Source: Streptomyces sp. CA-278952 (GTDB lineage Bacteria > Actinomycetota > Actinomycetes > Streptomycetales > Streptomycetaceae). Taken from it: a stretch of 64,000 nt of DNA. The DNA lies in assembly GCF_028747205.1 (NCBI RefSeq), contig NZ_CP112880.1, positions 7,227,501 through 7,291,500 of the forward strand. The letters run 5' to 3'. A program made the translations under genes and the position numbers. Position 1 is the stretch's first letter, and each line of letters opens with the position of its first letter. This document shows, piece by piece, positions 54,072 through 61,205 of the stretch. The notes beneath the pieces were generated by a model, which was not told the origin of the DNA, did not search any database, and saw only the letters and a program-made list of their open reading frames with translations.

Positions 54072-54177
54072 GGCCAGTAACCATAGAGGGGCCGCCCGGC
54101 CACTTCTACGGCCGCCCTGTCCCAGAGCCGTCACAAGGGGATGGCCAAACGGTGCTACTGGTGAGTAACCTTCGGGC

Positions 54178-54630
54178 ATGAGCGCTGAACAGATGACCGT
54201 GGGCGAGATGCTCGTCGCGACGGTCCCGATGGCCCGGACCCTCAACCTCGACTTCCTGGAGACGACGCCGGAGCGCGCCGTCGTCCGGCTGCCCGACCAG
54301 GCGGATTACCACAACCACCTCGGCGGACCGCACGCCGGAGCGATGTTCACGCTCGCCGAGTCCGCCAGCGGCGCGATCGTCATCGCCGCCTTCGGCGACC
54401 AGATGTCGCGTGCCGTGCCGCTCGCCGTGAAGGCCGAGATCGGCTACAAGAAGCTCGCCAAGGGCGAGGTCACGGCGACCGCGACCCTCGGCCGCCCCAT
54501 AGCCGACGTCGTCGCCGAGCTGGACGCCGGACAGCGGCCGGAATTCCCCGTGGCCATCGAGATCCGGCGCGCCGACGGCGCGGTCACCGGCGAGATGACC
54601 GTCGTGTGGACCCTGCGCCCCAACAGCTGA
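54178..54630 (+). CDS. Hotdog-fold thioesterase (PaaI/DUF4442 type)
   Basis: A 150-aa single hotdog domain, likely an acyl-CoA thioesterase. The HNHLGGPHAGAMFTLAESASG motif forms the central helix and active-site loop of the PaaI/YiiD group, followed by strands VKAEIGYKKLAKGEVTATA. It stands alone, divergent from the membrane-protein gene, so its substrate cannot be deduced. Confidence 0.87.
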   Translation: MSAEQMTVGEMLVATVPMARTLNLDFLETTPERAVVRLPDQADYHNHLGGPHAGAMFTLAESASGAIVIAAFGDQMSRAVPLAVKAEIGYKKLAKGEVTATATLGRPIADVVAELDAGQRPEFPVAIEIRRADGAVTGEMTVVWTLRPNS

Positions 54631-54700
54631 GGGTCCCCATACTGAGACGTCCCAACACGTGAGACGTCCCAACGGCTGAGAATGCGCCCGCCGTACGCAT

Positions 54701-54743
54701 CCGGGCCGCCGCCCCTCCCCGAACGGGAGGGGCGGCGGCCCGG
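54701..54743. terminator. Bidirectional terminator between convergent genes
   Basis: Perfect 19-base arms (54701-54719 and 54725-54743) around a CGAAC loop separate the thioesterase from the convergent carbonic anhydrase-like gene. Confidence 0.92.
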
Positions 54744-54766
54744 TGCGCTGTGGCCAGGCCCGGGCG

Positions 54767-55297
54767 TCAGCCCCCGTGCGCCTCGCGGTGGGCCTTCGCC
54801 AGCTCCACGTACCCCGCCGCGTTGAAGCGGATGCCCTCCAGCTCCTCGGCGGTCAGCGGCCGCTTCACCTTCGCGGGCACCCCCGCGACGAGCGAGCCCG
54901 GCGGCACCCGCATTCCCTGCGGCACGAGTGCCTGCGCCGCGACCAGCGAACCCGCCCCGATGTGCGCGCCGTTGAGCACCGTGGCGCCCATCCCCACCAG
55001 TACGTCGTCCTCGATCACACAGCCGTGCAGCACAGCGTTGTGGCCGACCGAGACCCGAGCGCCCACGGTGAGCGGGAACCCGGGGTCGGTGTGCACGCTG
55101 CAGTTGTCCTGGATGTTGCTGTCGGGGCCGAGCGTGATGGGACCGCAGTCGGCCCGCAGCACGGCCTGGTACCAGACGCTGGAGCCCGGGGCGAGCGTCA
55201 CCTCGCCGATCACCACGGAGGTCGGGGCCACGAACGCGTCCACGTCGATGTCCGGCTCCTTGCCGCCCATGCCCGTGATCAACGCCTGCTCCGCCAT
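54767..55297 (-). CDS. Gamma-carbonic anhydrase-like hexapeptide protein
   Basis: A 176-aa left-handed beta-helix protein of the gamma-carbonic anhydrase/YrdA family. Hexapeptide repeats run from about residue 20 to 140. Three His residues that could bind metal as in Cam are present in SVHTDPG, VGHNAV and LHGC. Family members form trimers in the cytoplasm; many show weak or no CO2 hydration. The ATG follows a clean promoter gap from the divergent acetyltransferase. Confidence 0.9.
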   Translation of the reverse strand: MAEQALITGMGGKEPDIDVDAFVAPTSVVIGEVTLAPGSSVWYQAVLRADCGPITLGPDSNIQDNCSVHTDPGFPLTVGARVSVGHNAVLHGCVIEDDVLVGMGATVLNGAHIGAGSLVAAQALVPQGMRVPPGSLVAGVPAKVKRPLTAEELEGIRFNAAGYVELAKAHREAHGG

Positions 55298-55474
55298 CGC
55301 CTGCTCCTTCGCGCCGGTGTGGTGCTCCTGGGCCTTCCCGTCGAATCGCTCGGATCCGCCGGACCGGGCCGACTCACACGGTAGGGGACGACTCCCCGCG
55401 CACCGCGCCCGGTGGGGCGAACATCACAGGTCACCGCACGGATCGCCCACCGCGCCGCCGACTACCGTGAGCGC

Positions 55475-56224
55475 GTGCCGAAGAACCGAAACGCGTTCTC
55501 CCTCCTCGCCCGCTGGCCGCGCCGTGCCGCCTCCCGCGCGGTCCACCTCGGCTGGGCCTGGGCGCAGCGGGCGGGCGCGGTCACCGCCGAGCACCCCGGG
55601 CGGCTGCGGTTCCGCGCGATCGGCACGGGGACCCGGCTCGCCTTCCCTCAGGGGACCGTGTTCGGGGAGCCGTGGATCGAGCTCGGCGCGCACTGCGTCA
55701 TCGGCGAGCAGGTCACGCTCACGGCCGGGATGATGCCGGACCTGGACCTCGGCCCCGACACCGTCCTCACGCTGGGCGACGGCGTGGTGCTGGGGCGCGG
55801 CAGCCATGTGATCGCGGACACGACGGTGACGATCGGCCCGGACACGTACTGCGGCCCTTACGTCTACATCACCTCGACCAACCACAGCTACGACGACCCG
55901 CACGAGCCCGTGGGCAAGCAGTGGCCACGGATGGAACCGGTGGCGGTCGGGCCCGGCTGCTGGATCGGCACCGGCGCGGTGATACTGCCCGGCGCCCGGC
56001 TCGGCCGGAACGTCGTGGTCGCCGCGGGCGCGGTCGTCCGGGGCGAGGTGCCCGACCACGCCGTGGTCGCGGGGGCCCCCGCCCGCGTCGTCCGCAGCTG
56101 GGACCCGGAGAAGGGCTGGCAGCCGCCCCTGCGCACACCGGCGCCCGTGCCGATCCCCGAGGGCATCACGCCCGAACAGCTGCTGGCCCTCGCGGAGCTG
56201 GACGAGGGCCGCGAAACACCGTAG
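55475..56224 (+). CDS. Hexapeptide-repeat acyltransferase
   Basis: A 249-aa left-handed beta-helix protein of the maltose/galactoside O-acetyltransferase group. The catalytic region with His is TSTNHSYDDPHEPVGKQ (about 130-150), followed by repeats ending AAGAVVRGEVPDHAVVAGAPARVV, the standard acetyl-CoA-binding end. A basic N-terminus of about 30 residues precedes the helix. GTG at 55475 was preferred to the earlier start because the extra residues lack homology. Acceptor unknown; probably a sugar or cell-surface polymer. Confidence 0.85.
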   Translation: MPKNRNAFSLLARWPRRAASRAVHLGWAWAQRAGAVTAEHPGRLRFRAIGTGTRLAFPQGTVFGEPWIELGAHCVIGEQVTLTAGMMPDLDLGPDTVLTLGDGVVLGRGSHVIADTTVTIGPDTYCGPYVYITSTNHSYDDPHEPVGKQWPRMEPVAVGPGCWIGTGAVILPGARLGRNVVVAAGAVVRGEVPDHAVVAGAPARVVRSWDPEKGWQPPLRTPAPVPIPEGITPEQLLALAELDEGRETP

Positions 56225-56380
56225 GGCGGCGGTGGCGGTACAGCCCGCCGGACGCGGGAGTGCACCGTAGCGCAGTGCAATATTCTTGACCCCGGCATGC
56301 GCCGTACGCGACTCAGCACGCCGCACCCAGTACGCCGCACTCCGCCACCCGCACTCCGCCATCCACCGCAGGGACGGTAC

Positions 56381-56953
56381 GTGTCCGACCTCGACCAGCT
56401 CACCCAGTCGCTGGCCCGCAACCTCAAGCGCTGGCGCGGGGAGCGCGGCTTCACCCTCGACGCCCTCGCGGCCCGCGCCGGGGTCAGCCGCGGGATGATC
56501 ATCCAGATCGAGCAGGCGCGGACGAACCCGAGCGTCGGCACCACCGTCAAACTGGCCGACGCGCTCGGCGTCAGCATCACCACCCTCCTCGACCACGAGC
56601 AGGGCGCCCAGGTCCGGCTGGTCCCCGAGAGCCGGGCCGTCCGCATGTGGTCCACCGAGGCGGGCAGCTCCACCACGCTGCTCGTCGGCGCCGAGGCCCG
56701 CGGCCCGCTCGAACTGTGGACCTGCCGGCGGATGCCCGGGGAGGGCACCACCTCCGACCCGCACCCCGAGGGCACCGTCGAACTCCTGCATGTGACCGAG
56801 GGCGAACTGACCCTCGTCGTCGACGGCCGCACCCATCCCGTCCCCGCCGGGACCTCCGCCACCTTCGAGGCCCACGTGCCGCACGGCTACCGCAACGAGG
56901 GCTCCGAACCGGCCGTGTTCACCATGGTCGTCGCCATCCCGCCCGTCCGCTGA
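56381..56953 (+). CDS. XRE-family regulator with cupin domain
   Basis: A 190-aa transcription factor. The helix-turn-helix is at residues 8-62 (LARNLKRWRGERGFTLDALA ... VSRGMIIQIEQARTNPSVGT), and a C-terminal cupin domain (about 110-185) has the HPEGTVELLHV and PHGYRNEG metal/ligand motifs. Such regulators sense small molecules, often amino acids or polyamines, and control nearby catabolic genes. GTG at 56381 follows a CAGGGACGG ribosome site; the upstream extension is Pro/Arg-rich and unlikely to be coding. Confidence 0.9.
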   Translation: MSDLDQLTQSLARNLKRWRGERGFTLDALAARAGVSRGMIIQIEQARTNPSVGTTVKLADALGVSITTLLDHEQGAQVRLVPESRAVRMWSTEAGSSTTLLVGAEARGPLELWTCRRMPGEGTTSDPHPEGTVELLHVTEGELTLVVDGRTHPVPAGTSATFEAHVPHGYRNEGSEPAVFTMVVAIPPVR

Positions 56954-56997
56954 GACGCCCGGCCGGTCCCGGCCCCGCCGCTGTTAGCGTGAGCCCC

Positions 56998-57552
56998 ATG
57001 CGCGCACCCATCGGCACCTTCGAGGACGCCGCTCCCGCTGCGGAACGGCTCGACCTGCTCCCCGCCCCCGTCGTCACGGCCCTGACCGCCGGCTGGGGCG
57101 AGTTCACCGCCGAGCAGGTCATCCACGTCGACAGCGACCCGGCCGTCGCGGACACCGCGGTCTTCGCCGAGCACTACGGCGTGGAACTGCTGGACACCTC
57201 GGCCAACTGCGTCGTCGTGGCGGGCAAGCGCGGCCAGGACGTCACCCTCGCCGCCTGCGTGGTGCTCTCCCGCACCCGGGTCGACGTCAACGGGGCGGTC
57301 CGCAGACACCTCGGCGCCCGCAAGGCCTCGTTCGCGTCGATGGACACGGCGGTCGGCGAGAGCGGCATGGAGTACGGCGGCATCACCCCGATCGGCCTGC
57401 CCGCCGCCTGGCCCCTCCTGCTGGACCCCGCCGTGGTGGACGAGGAGTGGGTCCTGATCGGCAGCGGCAGCCGACGCGGCAAGCTCATCGTCCCCGGCAA
57501 GGCGCTCGCCGCCCTCCCGGGCGCCGTCCTCGTCGAGGGCCTCGGCGTCTGA
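56998..57552 (+). CDS. YbaK/ProX-type aminoacyl-tRNA editing domain protein
   Basis: A 184-aa freestanding editing domain that hydrolyses mischarged tRNA such as Cys- or Ala-tRNA(Pro). The fold is supported by CVVVAGKRGQDVTLAACVVLS, RRHLGARKASFAS with the conserved Lys, and the late GSGSRRGKLIVPGKAL segment. The ATG at 56998 is 45 bases after the regulator stop, so the two may be cotranscribed, though no functional link is known. Confidence 0.85.
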   Translation: MRAPIGTFEDAAPAAERLDLLPAPVVTALTAGWGEFTAEQVIHVDSDPAVADTAVFAEHYGVELLDTSANCVVVAGKRGQDVTLAACVVLSRTRVDVNGAVRRHLGARKASFASMDTAVGESGMEYGGITPIGLPAAWPLLLDPAVVDEEWVLIGSGSRRGKLIVPGKALAALPGAVLVEGLGV

Positions 57553-57672
57553 GCGGAAGAGCGCTGGGACCCGGGTCGGAAGAGCGGCGGGTCGACGCGC
57601 CGTACCGATCGGTCGGCTCCAGGCACTCCGAAAGCGGCCCGACAGAGCGACTGTTCGGGCAGTTGCCCCCTC

Positions 57673-58500
57673 TCAGCCGCCGGCCCGCCGGTGCTCCGTG
57701 AGCCAGCCCGTGGCGAAGTCGACGGCGGGGCGCAGCCGGACGAGCCTGCAGTCGGCCGCGCCCACGCGTCCCGCGCGTACGGCACCGTCCTCCGCGGCAT
57801 CCTCGAACGCCGCGCCCAGGGCGGCGAAGTCCCCGTCGTCCAGGGCGACATCCTCGTACTCCCACCACCGGCGCACCCCCCGCGACATCACCACACAGCG
57901 GTAGCCGCGGCGCGGCGGACCGGGCATCCGGTACTCGCCCAGGTGGAACGCCGTACACGTGGCGTAGCCGGTGCCGAGCAGCAGAATCCGGGCATCCGCC
58001 TCGTACAGCCGGGCCAGCGGCGAGTCCTCCCCGAGATGGCAGTCGGCCCGGTGCCCGGCGAGCAGCCGCGCCGTTCGCGGACCGAGCGCCGCGAACGAGG
58101 TCTGCGGATGCGCGCTGCGCCCGGCCCCCGGAGCCGTCCGTACGGTCTCGGCCAGCGCGCCCATCGACGGCGCGGGGGTCAGCGACGGGTCGTACGGCTC
58201 CATCGAGGCCCGCACGGCGTCGACGGCCCCCGCGTCCAGGCCCCGTACCCGCGCGCGGTAGTGCGGGGAGGTGTCGGAGTTCTCCGGGGTGAAGGAGGGG
58301 ACCACCAGGGTCCCCTCCGGCCCCACGGCCCGGCGCAGCGCGCCCAGCACGCCCCGCGCACCGGCCGCCACCGGTCCCAGCGAGCGCAGTGAGGCGTGCA
58401 CCAGGAGCACATCGCCGGGCCGTACGCCCAGCGAGGTCAGAGCGGCCGTCGTCCGGGCCCCGTCGAGCAGGTCTGCGTCTGCGTCGAGTACGTCGTCCAC
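57673..58500 (-). CDS. AAC(3)-type aminoglycoside N-acetyltransferase family protein
   Basis: A 275-aa protein of the antibiotic NAT family. Motifs include LVHASLRSLG (acetyl-CoA region, near 33), HPQTSFAALGPRTARL and HLGEDSPLARLYE, which hold the conserved His and acidic residues. Members acetylate the 3-amino group of aminoglycosides, but many Streptomyces copies are chromosomal and of uncertain substrate. No aminoglycoside genes lie nearby. It may provide intrinsic resistance or act on another amine. Confidence 0.87.
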   Translation of the reverse strand: MDDVLDADADLLDGARTTAALTSLGVRPGDVLLVHASLRSLGPVAAGARGVLGALRRAVGPEGTLVVPSFTPENSDTSPHYRARVRGLDAGAVDAVRASMEPYDPSLTPAPSMGALAETVRTAPGAGRSAHPQTSFAALGPRTARLLAGHRADCHLGEDSPLARLYEADARILLLGTGYATCTAFHLGEYRMPGPPRRGYRCVVMSRGVRRWWEYEDVALDDGDFAALGAAFEDAAEDGAVRAGRVGAADCRLVRLRPAVDFATGWLTEHRRAGG

Positions 58501-58546
58501 GGCGGAGATTCTTCCCGTCCCGGAAGGCCTCCCACACCCCGGCCGC

Positions 58547-58978
58547 TCAGGCGGGCCGTCCCAGCCTCGGGATCTCGATCGCCGGGCACCGGTCCATGAT
58601 CATGTCCAGCCCCGCCGCGCGCGTCCGCTCGAAGGCGTCCGGGTCCACGACGCCGAGCTGGAACCACACCGCCTTCGCCCCCACCGCCGCCGCCTCGTCC
58701 GCGACCCCGCCCGCCAGCTCACTGTTGACGAAGACGTCCACCACGTCGACCGGGAAGGGGATGTCCGCGAGCGAGGCGTACCCCTGCTCCCCGTGCACCG
58801 TCTCGGCCTTCGGGTGCACGGGCACCACCCGCTTGCCGAACCGCTGAAGGACCTCCGCCACACCGAAGGCCGCCCGGGAACGGTTGCCGGACAGGCCCAC
58901 CACCGCCCAGGTGTCGCCCGTGTCCTGGAGAATCCGCCTGATCGTCGCGGCGTCCGCGTACGTGTCGTCTGCGCTCAT
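58547..58978 (-). CDS. CoA-binding protein (YccU type)
   Basis: A 143-aa Rossmann-fold protein of the CoA_binding_2 family. Visible elements are WAVVGLSGNRSRAAFGVAEVLQ (nucleotide loop, residues 24-45), VPVHPKAE and VWFQLGVVD. Function is unknown beyond CoA binding in relatives. It is followed by the AAC(3)-like gene 46 bases downstream, probably one transcript. Confidence 0.9.
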   Translation of the reverse strand: MSADDTYADAATIRRILQDTGDTWAVVGLSGNRSRAAFGVAEVLQRFGKRVVPVHPKAETVHGEQGYASLADIPFPVDVVDVFVNSELAGGVADEAAAVGAKAVWFQLGVVDPDAFERTRAAGLDMIMDRCPAIEIPRLGRPA

Positions 58979-59052
58979 GCCGGGACAACCGACGCCTCCG
59001 CCCGCTCATTCCCGCCGGAACCCGTCCTCCCGGCGGCGCATAGGGTGGACGG

Positions 59053-59679
59053 ATGCAGGAGCAGTACCGGACCGTCGCCCGCGCGGGTATGCACGGATGC
59101 GAGATCAACCGATCCCGTTTCCTCTGCTCCCTCGCCCCCGCCGCCACCGAGCAGGAGGCGCAGGACTTCGTCGCCCGCGTCCGCAAGGAGCACCCGACCG
59201 CCTCCCACAACTGCTTCGCGTACGTGATCGGCGCCGACGCCTCCGTACAGAAGGCGAGCGACGACGGCGAACCCGGCGGGACCGCGGGCACTCCGATGCT
59301 CCAGATGCTCATGCGGCGGGAGGTGCGGTACGCCGTGGCGGTCGTCACCCGCTACTACGGCGGGGTCAAACTCGGCGCGGGCGGGCTGATCCGGGCGTAT
59401 GGGGGAGTGGTCGGCGAAGCCCTCGACGCGCTCGGCACCCTCACCCGGCAGCGCTTCCGGCTCGCCACGATCGAGGTCGACCACCAGCGGGCCGGAAAGC
59501 TGGAGAACGACCTGCGGGCCACCGGGCGGGACGTCCGCGAGGTGCGGTACGCCGAGGCCGTCACCATCGACATCGGGCTGCCGGACGGCGACGTGGAGGC
59601 GTTCACCGCCTGGCTGGCCGACGCGACGGCGGGGACCGCCGTGCTGGAGCTGGGCGGCGAGGCGTACGGCGACGTGTGA
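59053..59679 (+). CDS. YigZ/IMPACT family protein
   Basis: A 208-aa protein with an N-terminal IMPACT domain. The diagnostic segments are SDDGEPGGTAGTPML (near 75) and VVTRYYGGVKLGAGGLIRAY (near 100), followed by a ferredoxin-like C-terminal domain. Relatives are proposed to act around ribosomes or nucleic acids; the exact role is not settled. It is divergent from the CoA-binding gene and upstream of sbcDC. Confidence 0.93.
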   Translation: MQEQYRTVARAGMHGCEINRSRFLCSLAPAATEQEAQDFVARVRKEHPTASHNCFAYVIGADASVQKASDDGEPGGTAGTPMLQMLMRREVRYAVAVVTRYYGGVKLGAGGLIRAYGGVVGEALDALGTLTRQRFRLATIEVDHQRAGKLENDLRATGRDVREVRYAEAVTIDIGLPDGDVEAFTAWLADATAGTAVLELGGEAYGDV

Positions 59680-59844
59680 CCGGGCGACGGTGGCGTGAGG
59701 GGGCGTGAGGGGCGTGAGGGCAATCCCACGGACGCCGGAATCATGATCGATGCGGGTTCGGCGGCCCGACGGCGTTAGCGTGGTCGGTGCCGAGCGGGAT
59801 CACGGGCCGCCGGTGCGCGGCCCACGGGGTGGAGGACGACGACG

Positions 59845-60039
59845 ATGCAGGCCGGAACCGGCGGAATGACGATGCGGCCCGCGACGGGCGGGGTGGCGGG
59901 GCAGGCCGCGACCGGCGGAACGGCGATACAGGCCGCGACCGGCGGAGCGATGACGGCGACCGGATCCGCTGGAGCGATGGAGCCGACCGCATCCGCTGGA
60001 ACGATGGCGCCGACCGGATCCGCTGGAGTGATGGCGTGA
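59845..60039 (+). CDS. Small repetitive ORF coupled to sbcD
   Basis: A possible 64-aa protein made of degenerate nine-residue units rich in Ala, Thr, Gly and Met (ATGGTAIQA-like, then TGSAGVMA-like). A GGAGG site lies 9 bases before its ATG, and its stop overlaps the sbcD GTG as GTGA, the usual sign of translational coupling. It resembles no domain I know. It could be a leader whose translation drives sbcD, or a chance frame in repetitive DNA. The frame of sbcD is also open across the repeat. Confidence 0.4.
   Translation: MQAGTGGMTMRPATGGVAGQAATGGTAIQAATGGAMTATGSAGAMEPTASAGTMAPTGSAGVMA
59850..60035. repeat. 27-bp degenerate tandem repeat upstream of sbcD
   Basis: About six units with a period near 27 bases. 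The last three, up to the sbcD start, are the most regular: GACCGGATCCGCTGGAG followed by a variable ATGG-containing tail. Earlier units read GCGACCGGCGGAAC-like. It occupies the leader just before sbcD. Confidence 0.8.
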
Positions 60040-61205
60040 GGATCCTGCACACCTCGGACTGGCACCTGGGCCGGTCCTTCCACCGTGTCTCCCTCCTCGA
60101 CGCCCAGGCCGCCTACCTCGACCATCTCGTGGCGACCGTCCGGGAACGCGAGGCGGACGTCGTCCTCGTCGCGGGCGACATCTACGACCGGGCCGTCCCG
60201 CCGCTCACCGCCGTCGAGCTGTTCGACCGCGCGCTGCACCGGCTCGCCGCCGCCGGCGTCCCCACCGTCATGATCTCCGGCAACCACGACTCGGCCCGCC
60301 GGCTCGGCGTCGGCGCCGGGCTCTTCGAGCGGTCCGGGATCCACCTGCGGACCGACCCGGAGAACTGCGCCACCCCCGTCGTGCTCGCCGACGACCACGG
60401 CGACGTGGCGTTCTACGGGCTGCCCTACCTGGAACCGGCCCTGGTCAAGGACACCCTCAGGGCCGCCAGGGCCGGCCACGAGGCAGTCCTCACGGCCGCG
60501 ATGGACAAGGTCCGCGCCGACCTCGCCACCCGCCCGAAGGACACCCGCTCCGTCGTCCTCGCGCACGCCTTCGTGGCGGGCGGGGAGCCCAGCGACAGCG
60601 AACGCGACATCACCGTCGGCGGGGTCGCGGCGGTTCCGGCCGGAGTCTTCGACGACGTCGACTACGTGGCCCTCGGCCATCTCCACGGCTCCCAGCGGGT
60701 CACGAGCCGCGTCCGCTACTCCGGCTCGCCGCTCGCCTACTCCTTCTCCGAGGCCGACCACCGCAAGACGATGTGGCTCATCGACCTCGACGGCGACGGG
60801 GACATCGCGGCCGAGGAACGGATCGACTGCCCCGTGGAGCGGCCCCTCGCCCGGCTCCGCGGCCGGCTCGACACCCTCCTGGAGGACCCCGCCCTGGACC
60901 GCCACGAGCACGCCTGGGTCGAGGCCACCCTCACCGACCCGGTGCGCCCGGCCGAACCCATGGCCCGCCTCGCCCGGCGCTTCCCCCACACCCTCAGCCT
61001 CGTCTTCGACCCCGAGCGGCCGCCGGACGACCCGGGGGCGTCCTACGCCCAGCGCCTCCAGGGCCGCGATGACCACCAGATCGCCGAGGACTTCGTCGCC
61101 CACGTCCGCGGCGGCAGTGGCCCCAGCGCCCTCGAACGCACCGTGCTGCGGGCCGCGTTCGACGACGTACGGGTGGACGAGACCGTGCGCGAGGTGTCCC
61201 GGTGA
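60036..61205 (+). CDS. sbcD: Exonuclease subunit SbcD (Mre11 family)
   Basis: A 389-aa Mn-dependent nuclease subunit that, with SbcC, cleaves hairpins and processes DNA ends. Phosphoesterase motifs are in order: ILHTSDWHLGR (near 3), VAGDIYDR, SGNHDS, VVLAHAF and ALGHLHGSQ. GTG at 60036 starts directly at the first motif; the frame stays open upstream through the tandem repeat, which has no nuclease sequence. Its stop overlaps the sbcC start (GTGA). Confidence 0.95.
   Translation: MRILHTSDWHLGRSFHRVSLLDAQAAYLDHLVATVREREADVVLVAGDIYDRAVPPLTAVELFDRALHRLAAAGVPTVMISGNHDSARRLGVGAGLFERSGIHLRTDPENCATPVVLADDHGDVAFYGLPYLEPALVKDTLRAARAGHEAVLTAAMDKVRADLATRPKDTRSVVLAHAFVAGGEPSDSERDITVGGVAAVPAGVFDDVDYVALGHLHGSQRVTSRVRYSGSPLAYSFSEADHRKTMWLIDLDGDGDIAAEERIDCPVERPLARLRGRLDTLLEDPALDRHEHAWVEATLTDPVRPAEPMARLARRFPHTLSLVFDPERPPDDPGASYAQRLQGRDDHQIAEDFVAHVRGGSGPSALERTVLRAAFDDVRVDETVREVSR

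Noticed and set aside
57673..58500. AAC(3)-like gene as resistance gene of a biosynthetic cluster
   Set aside because: It lies among housekeeping genes 25 kb from the PKS/NRPS genes, and neither predicted product is an aminoglycoside.
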